Below are positions 58,591-64,000 of a stretch of 64,000 nt of DNA, one piece after another. The translations under genes were made by a program, and so were the position numbers. The notes under the pieces are model-generated. The model was not told the DNA's origin and ran no database searches. It was given only the letters and a program-made list of their open reading frames with translations. Position 1 is the stretch's first letter; each line of letters starts with the position of its first letter. The stretch spans positions 434,001-498,000 of the forward strand of contig BSBM01001383.1 in assembly GCA_027924585.1 (NCBI GenBank), read 5' to 3'. The stretch comes from Larix kaempferi. Lineage: Eukaryota; Streptophyta; Pinopsida; Pinales; Pinaceae.

Positions 58591-58990
58591 GGACCACAGG
58601 TATGCTCGGCTTCCTAATGGTTCAGGGGTTTCACTCGGCCACCAATGTTGTTTAATGGCTTGCGTATTGGGGTAGTACCCCTCACTCCACGGCTCAGGTA
58701 AAACTGATAACCGCTTTGCCACAAACGACAACTCTTGGTTTACCTCACGAGTGGGAACCAGTCAATCAGGTAGGGGTCGTTGCCATTTTCGCTGGAAGGT
58801 CCTCTCAATGGGACAACTACTTCGGGGTTCCTGTGGTACTCCTCACAATGAGTTTTAGGGATTATGCCCAAGTACTTCCCACAATTAAGTGGATAGGGAT
58901 TATTCCTAGATCTGAACCTGCAATAGATGCGAATTTTTTTTTTGGCAGAAATTGCACCCAATGAGCCCAAGAAAGTGCTCTAATGCCAGA

Positions 58991-59364
58991 TGTGAGGAAC
59001 CTACAACAATTAATTGATAAAATGCACAATATATGAGATCACAAAATATTTTTATTGATCGCAGGCCGCTTCGAGGGGGCAACCTCCTTTGAGCAAGCTC
59101 AATACAAATAACTTCACAGTGCCTTCATTGGCCTCAACACACACTTATATACTAAGTCTATGCCCAATACTATGGGTCAATACGATGGAACATATAATAC
59201 TACAGGACGACTTACAAAGCATATGCGTCCAATACTATGGGTCAATACCATGGGATAATACAAACAATGGATCAACAAATACTACGAGACGACTAACAAA
59301 GCATATGCGTCCAACAACAATATACTAACAAAGTAAAGAGAAGGGTTGACACGGGTTCCTAACA
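58991..59364 (-). repeat. 5' LTR of the minus-strand gypsy derivative
   Basis: 374 bp, ends TGTTAGGAACCCGTG...GGTTCCTCACA on the minus strand. Confidence 0.88.
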
Positions 59365-59388
59365 CATTGTCAATGGTAACCATTGCTG

Positions 59389-62300
59389 CTACACTACCCA
59401 TCGCAAACCGCTGACTAGAACTCCTAATTTGGAAACATTTTTCGTGGTTTTGCCGATGTCTCCCCAGAAGACAATGAGCACACTCCCTTCATCATTTCTT
59501 ATCACTACTCCAAATCCAGCCGGCCTAAGGTTCGCCTTCGCCGTGCCATCAAAATTAAGCTTGAAGGTTCCAGGGGATGGGTATTGCCAAAAGTCGGGAC
59601 TTTGGTGTAGAGCGATATGTGCTCGCGATCTACCAATACTCAGAGGTATGTTAAAAATACCCAATCATTTAAGATTTGCCTCTCCGCATTGTCTACTTTC
59701 GTAGCTTCAGATGGTCATTGAGTGAGGTAAGCGTTTCCTTCAGGTGAACTTAAACTAACATCCAGACTGCCTCTGTGTTCCATTCCTTTCCCTCGAACGT
59801 GCACTATTTTCTCTCCTTACACACTTCCCACACCAGAAACCCCGGGAAAAATTCTCACATTCTATTGAGGATCTCGTTCTTGAAGGGTTGAGACATCCAA
59901 GTAGCCAAGGTGAGATATGGGCGCCCCCTGACCCTGACATTCTTTCTGAACCTCTCCTCCCCCTTAACCCAAAGGGAGGAAGCAAGTGGGAAGTTGTCTA
60001 GCAAATGATTGATGGTTTTAGCGTCATTATATCATATACAACAACGGGAGGGCCCAGTCATACCGTGTTTCAGAAGATTTTCCCAAGTTAAGATGCGCCC
60101 GCGAATTAGGATCCAACTGAAGGTTGGAATTTTAGGCCATAGGTTCCCCTGCCACACCTATTTCCATTTCTCCTCCCACGGCACTTTGTGGAATTCCTCG
60201 AGCAATCCCACCTACGCTACGATACTGAACTTCCCAGTATTGGAGTACCCCTATTAGACTTTGTTCGGGTCGTCCGCCCTCAGAATATGATGAGCACACA
60301 ATTCCTCATAAAAAAATTCCAGGTTCTCCTCCAGAACACAAGATTGCCACCAATGTATCGGCTTCCATTTCCTGAATGGTTGGTCTCCCGTCATAGGTTC
60401 CCAGAAGTATTGCACCCATTCCACAGGACTGCTCTGTATGTAAATCTTTAAATCATGTACATCCTCTCTATTTGCTAGTCTAGGTGATTGTTTCCAAGCA
60501 TCCCGAAGAAAAGAGGTGGAGGCTCCATCTCTTATTTCCCAGAAACTGTGCCTTTGGACTAATCCGCTCTTCAGTTGCACAAATTTCCAGATATGTGAGC
60601 CCAGTATATCTTCCCCAAACTTGATCAAGTTCTGCTTGGGCCAGTGGGGTGCATACTTGCGATGCCAGAACATTTCCCAAGGTTCCTCGGTGTACGTGGT
60701 CCACCGCCACCAAATTTTAGCTACCATAAGTTACCCTGTTGACACACACCGGGTCGTGTATCCCCATGTCCCCTGTCACTTTTGGAGTGCACAAGGTATC
60801 CCACTTTACCAGGGCCCATTTATGATGCCCTTGAGTCCCCCCCCAAAGAAAATTCCTCTATATGGTGCGGATTTGCTTGAGTACAGATTTTGGAGCAGCC
60901 AGAACCGAGAAGAGGTAAATGGGTGTTGCTTGTAGTACCGATTTAACCAGAATGAGTCGACTTGGGAAGTTAAGGGCTCTGTATGTCCATACCTCAAGCT
61001 TTCTCTTAAGCTTGTCAAGAATATCCTTCCAGGAGATTTGGCAGATCGTAGAATTATCCAGGGGGCACCCAAATATTTGGATGGGAGTTGTCCTTTTATG
61101 AATTCCAGGATACGAAGGATGTTCCTGCGAGTGATTTTCGGGGTGTTGAAAAAATAAACTTGGGATTTATCTTTGTTTATTTCTAGTCCACTAGCTTCCA
61201 GAAAGGTATCAAGTACTCTTTTGATGCCTTTGGATTCCTGGACCGAAGAAGGACCCATCAACATAGTATCATTGACAAATTGTTGATGGTTCTGTGGATC
61301 CATGCCGTCATTGAGGGTAAGACCTTGAATGTATTTGCTTCGTTGCATGGCTTTGAGCATTCGACCAAGCCCTTCTGCAAAGATGATGAACATGAACAGA
61401 GATAAAGGGTCCCCCTAACGAATCCCTTGTGAGGCAGAGAAAGGCTGCGACGATGTTCCATTTACCAGAATCGAGAAGAAGGTCGAGGAGACTAGGCTCA
61501 TCACCCATTCTATCCATTGCTCATTGAAACCAAAGGTCCTTAACATTTATGCTAGGAAGGTCCAATTGAGTTTATCATAGGCTTTAGATAAGTCAAGTTT
61601 AAGTAGCATACCTGGAATCTTGTCAGTCTTCATGGAGTGTATAGTTTAATGAACCATAATTATACCCTCTAAAATTTGTCGTCCTTCAACGAAACCAGCT
61701 TGCTCAGGTGAAATCAACATGGGTAGGAGTGGACACAGCTGGTTTGCTATAACCTTAGTTATGATTCTGTAGATGACAATAGAGAGGGAAATTGGTCTGA
61801 ATTTTCCTAGATCTTTCGTGCCCGTTTCATTCAGAATGAGCATCAGGGAAGTGGCATTGAGGGCCTTCAAAATACTCCCAGTTCATCTTGAGTCTTCTAA
61901 TAAATCCAACACTTCCTCTTTCAAACAGTCCCATCAGGTGTCGAAGAAATTAGTTTTGAACCCATATGGTCCTGGGGATTTATCCGCTGCCATCTGCTTG
62001 ACTGCCTCATCCAATTATTCCATGTCAATTGGTTTCATTAGCATCATGTTGTGGTCATCTGTAATCACCGTAGGTATGTGCTGAAGAAATTTTTCCCTTG
62101 CAGCTCGACGGTTGATGTTTGGTTCCTCCAGGAGTTCTGCAAAGAAATCATTCAAGGTCTGCTCCATCTTCGTTTGAGTTTCAGCATAACTACCATTTGT
62201 TTTCTTCAGACGAACTACCCTATTCCCTTGCCGATACTGAATGGAAGCTTTGTGGAAATTTTTTGTATTGCGCTCACCTTCTTTCAACCATTGATTTCAG

Positions 62301-63370
62301 GATTTTTGTTTCCAGAGAATCTCTTCCTATTATTCCTCGAGGTTGATCTCTTTTATAAGGTTTTGTTCTAGCTCCACTAGCTCAACAAAGTAACCCTGGG
62401 TCATTGTTGCATGCTGGACATCTTTCATCTTCTGGTCTAACTGTTTTTTACCTTGGATGATGTTCCCAAAGGTTTCTGAGTTCCAATGCTTAATTTTTCT
62501 TTTTAGGGACTTAAGTTTTTGTTGAAATTGGTACATTAGTGTTCCCCGGATAGGTATCGATTCCCGCCACCACTGACGAAGTTGTTCCGGGAAGTCTGGA
62601 TGGAGGAGCCAAAATTGCTCAAAATGAAAAGGTCGTCGAAGATTCTCCCCAATCCTTTTCCATTCCAAGCTGATCGACCAGTGGTCAGATCCTGCCGAGG
62701 GAAGTACCACAGCAGACAACTCACCACCACCCAACATTACCGACTCTGAAACTAAAAACTGTTCTAACCGAGAATCTATACTTCTGTCCCCAACTCTTTT
62801 GTTATTCTAGGTAAAGATATTGTTGGATGTTCTGACATAAACCAGATCCATGGCCTCTATTACTTCATTGAACTGTTCACTGATGGAGTTTAAGCGGTGA
62901 ATTCCTCCTCTCTTCTCCTCTAGGCTGCGGATCAAGTTAAAGTCCCCTCCCATAACCCAGGGACATGACCTAGCCACCGCCTTTAAGTTAAGTAGCGAGT
63001 CCAGGAAAGAGGTCTTTTGGTTAGCTATTGAAGGCCCATAAACATTGGACAAGAAGCCTCGAATTCTTGTGCCTACCACATGGAAAGATACCGATAAAAT
63101 AAAATTGGAGGCCATAAAACCAAAGAGGCTGACCTCCCTAGGATTCCAAAGAATGTCGAGCCCCCTAGCCGTTCCAGTGGCGTCAATTGCTATGACCTCA
63201 CATTGTTTCCAGTTTTGCTTTCCAATGAGTTAGAGGTCGGTTTCCGAACATTTGGTTTCTTGAAGTAGAACTATGGTTGGATTTTCAATTTTTATCTTCC
63301 GTCTCAGAAGATGAGTCTTCAGAGGGCTATTGCAAACTCTAATATTCTAGGATATAATCTGCATATTATA
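59389..63370 (-). pseudogene. LINE ORF2: endonuclease, reverse transcriptase, zinc finger, RNase H start
   Basis: Target-primed reverse transcription enzyme of a plant L1. Endonuclease: IIS*NIR (Trp lost to stop), LLQETK (63280-63265), VMGGDFNLI, and SDHWS at about 62680. RT: FRPISLSIVIYRIITKVIAN, SPEQAGFVEGRQIL, KLDLSKAYDKLNW (about 61570-61610), SQGIR*GDPLSLFMF with a stop, and FVNDTMLMG, where the usual (F/Y)xDD is ND. A zinc-finger RT tail (PTFSWILIRGRILTWENLLK) is near 60060-60130. RNase H starts at 59664-59389 (GTFKLNFDGTAKAN). Frameshifts and stops are many. Confidence 0.88.
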
Positions 63371-63729
63371 ACTGTTTGGGGGAGGAATCTAGCGCCACAT
63401 CGATGGTGGGATATTGGCCTAAGGCTACCAGCTTCGCCCCAACCACTTGGATTCTCTGGATTTTACTATGTCTTCCTCGTTTCTCCCCTCATCCTTCTTT
63501 TTCCCTTCGTTTTATTTATGGGATTCTATATCTATGCCCAGGTATTTGATGGCATTTATCTTGATAATAGCTTTTTCCAGCAGAGAAACCTATTGCGAGG
63601 GAATGGAATCCGAAACTTTATCTGAACATTCCGCATCCAGACCTTCCAGGTCGAGTTCTCCCAATTCCATCTCCTCACCTTCCTCCCCATGCATGATACA
63701 TCCTCCACCTCCACTGCTTTTTCTACGTC

Positions 63730-63999
63730 CTAGGTGGGGTTATCTGGTGTGGGAGTGGGCTCCTTGTCTGACGTTTCTTTGAGTTGTCCTTCCTCCATGT
63801 CCACATTCACCTCCATTAGCTGCAAAACTTCAAACCGATTGTGAGTGTGAGATTTTTTGTGAACCTCTGGCTTGACTCCTCTCTTGGCTGGACGCTTCTT
63901 GTTCGTGACTTTGGTGAACCCTTCCGAGTCTTTCCCTTCTGAATTAGGGGTAACTGTTGGTTGTTTGTTTAGCGTACAATCTTGCAAAATATTCCCATG
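63730..63999 (-). pseudogene. LINE ORF1, C-terminal end (partial)
   Basis: Open from the window edge to 63730. The EGFTKVTNKKRPAKRG and HNRFEVLQLME motifs are typical of the C-terminal tail of plant LINE ORF1 RNA-binding proteins, upstream of the endonuclease ORF. The N-terminal part is outside the window. Confidence 0.65.
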
Positions 64000-64000
64000 C

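Larger units (their letters stand above)
54950..59364 (-). mobile_element. Non-autonomous Ty3/gypsy deletion derivative, minus strand, in LINE RNase H
   Basis: LTRs are at 58991-59364 (5') and 54950-55324 (3'). The primer site is at 58988-58975, mutated to TGGCATTAGAGCAC. The internal structure matches 31965-36469: gag, protease, no RT, RNase H end, integrase without DDE core. Flanking pentamers CACTT (54945-54949) and CATTG (59365-59369) agree at only three bases, so the target duplication is decayed. It splits the LINE RNase H domain. Confidence 0.88.
42076..64000 (-). mobile_element. L1-type LINE, 3' part plus most of ORF2; hosts TRIM, copia and gypsy insertions
   Basis: Minus-strand order: the ORF1 C terminus at the right edge, endonuclease, reverse transcriptase, a zinc-finger RT tail and RNase H. 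After 54573 the sequence continues across the copia and TRIM insertions to 43293 and down to a poly-A-like end (plus-strand ATTTTTTTG near 42076), with a TTTGTACACTATTAATAG tail like the other LINE 3' end. Removing the insertions leaves about 6.35 kb, a normal plant L1 length. Continuity through 43293-42076 is inferred. All domains carry stops or lost catalytic residues. Confidence 0.7.

Noticed and set aside
54945-59369. Clean target duplication for the minus-strand gypsy derivative
   Set aside because: CACTT and CATTG agree at only three of five bases; reported as decayed.

Overview
This is nuclear DNA of a land plant, most likely a large-genome gymnosperm such as a conifer. Four things point there: intron-bearing plant genes, plant-type LTR and LINE retrotransposons, decayed fragments of plant gene families (a TIR-NBS-LRR type leucine-rich repeat and a cytochrome P450), and very dense nesting of old LTR retrotransposons. 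The species call is an inference. No rRNA gene, tRNA gene, CRISPR array or bacterial-style operon was seen.

Left third (1-14,731). A minus-strand Ty3/gypsy element with a tRNA-Asp primer site has gag, then one in-frame UAA, then protease followed directly by an RNase H domain with no RT between them. Its 5' LTR is about 5 kb and is split by a solo LTR of the same family (6290-11168). It interrupts a plus-strand chromodomain-type gypsy element, of which only the 3' part remains here (integrase, chromodomain-like end, PPT, LTR; 12627-14503). These elements lie in the third intron, or just 3', of a minus-strand TIC32-like short-chain dehydrogenase gene. Its first three coding exons (18083-17975, 15468-15237, 15008-14929) have intact frame and consensus-type splice sites.

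Middle (18,084-42,075). A third copy of the long LTR is a solo LTR (19989-28039, TSD CGGGC). It holds a TIR-bounded DNA element, which in turn holds a 2.35-kb LTR element with 225-bp LTRs. Next come a 2-kb stretch saturated with TCGAC/GTCGA motifs, an LRR fragment and a P450 fragment. A 1.38-kb LINE-like retroposon follows, with a perfect 19-bp TSD and one unknown open ORF. It is itself interrupted by a complete 4.5-kb gypsy element with TSD AATGG. A tandem array of about 460-bp units runs from 37,860 to 40,890.

Right third (42,076-64,000). A dead minus-strand L1-type LINE hosts three insertions: a 280-bp TRIM/SMART element (TSD TCATT), a 10.9-kb Ty1/copia element (TSD GTTAC) and a second deletion-derived gypsy element. 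The copia element contains two solo LTRs, one of the long-LTR family (TSD GGATC) and one Del/Tekay-like (TSD TGATG).

The two short gypsy elements (31965-36469 plus, 54950-59364 minus) share the same loss of RT and of the integrase core relative to the longer relative at 12627-14503. They therefore look like members of a non-autonomous subfamily that spread after the deletions, probably using enzymes supplied in trans. The long-LTR family carries a duplicated hairpin module whose inner stem shows compensatory base changes between copies. All coordinates were worked out by hand from the sequence; no alignment or database search was run.
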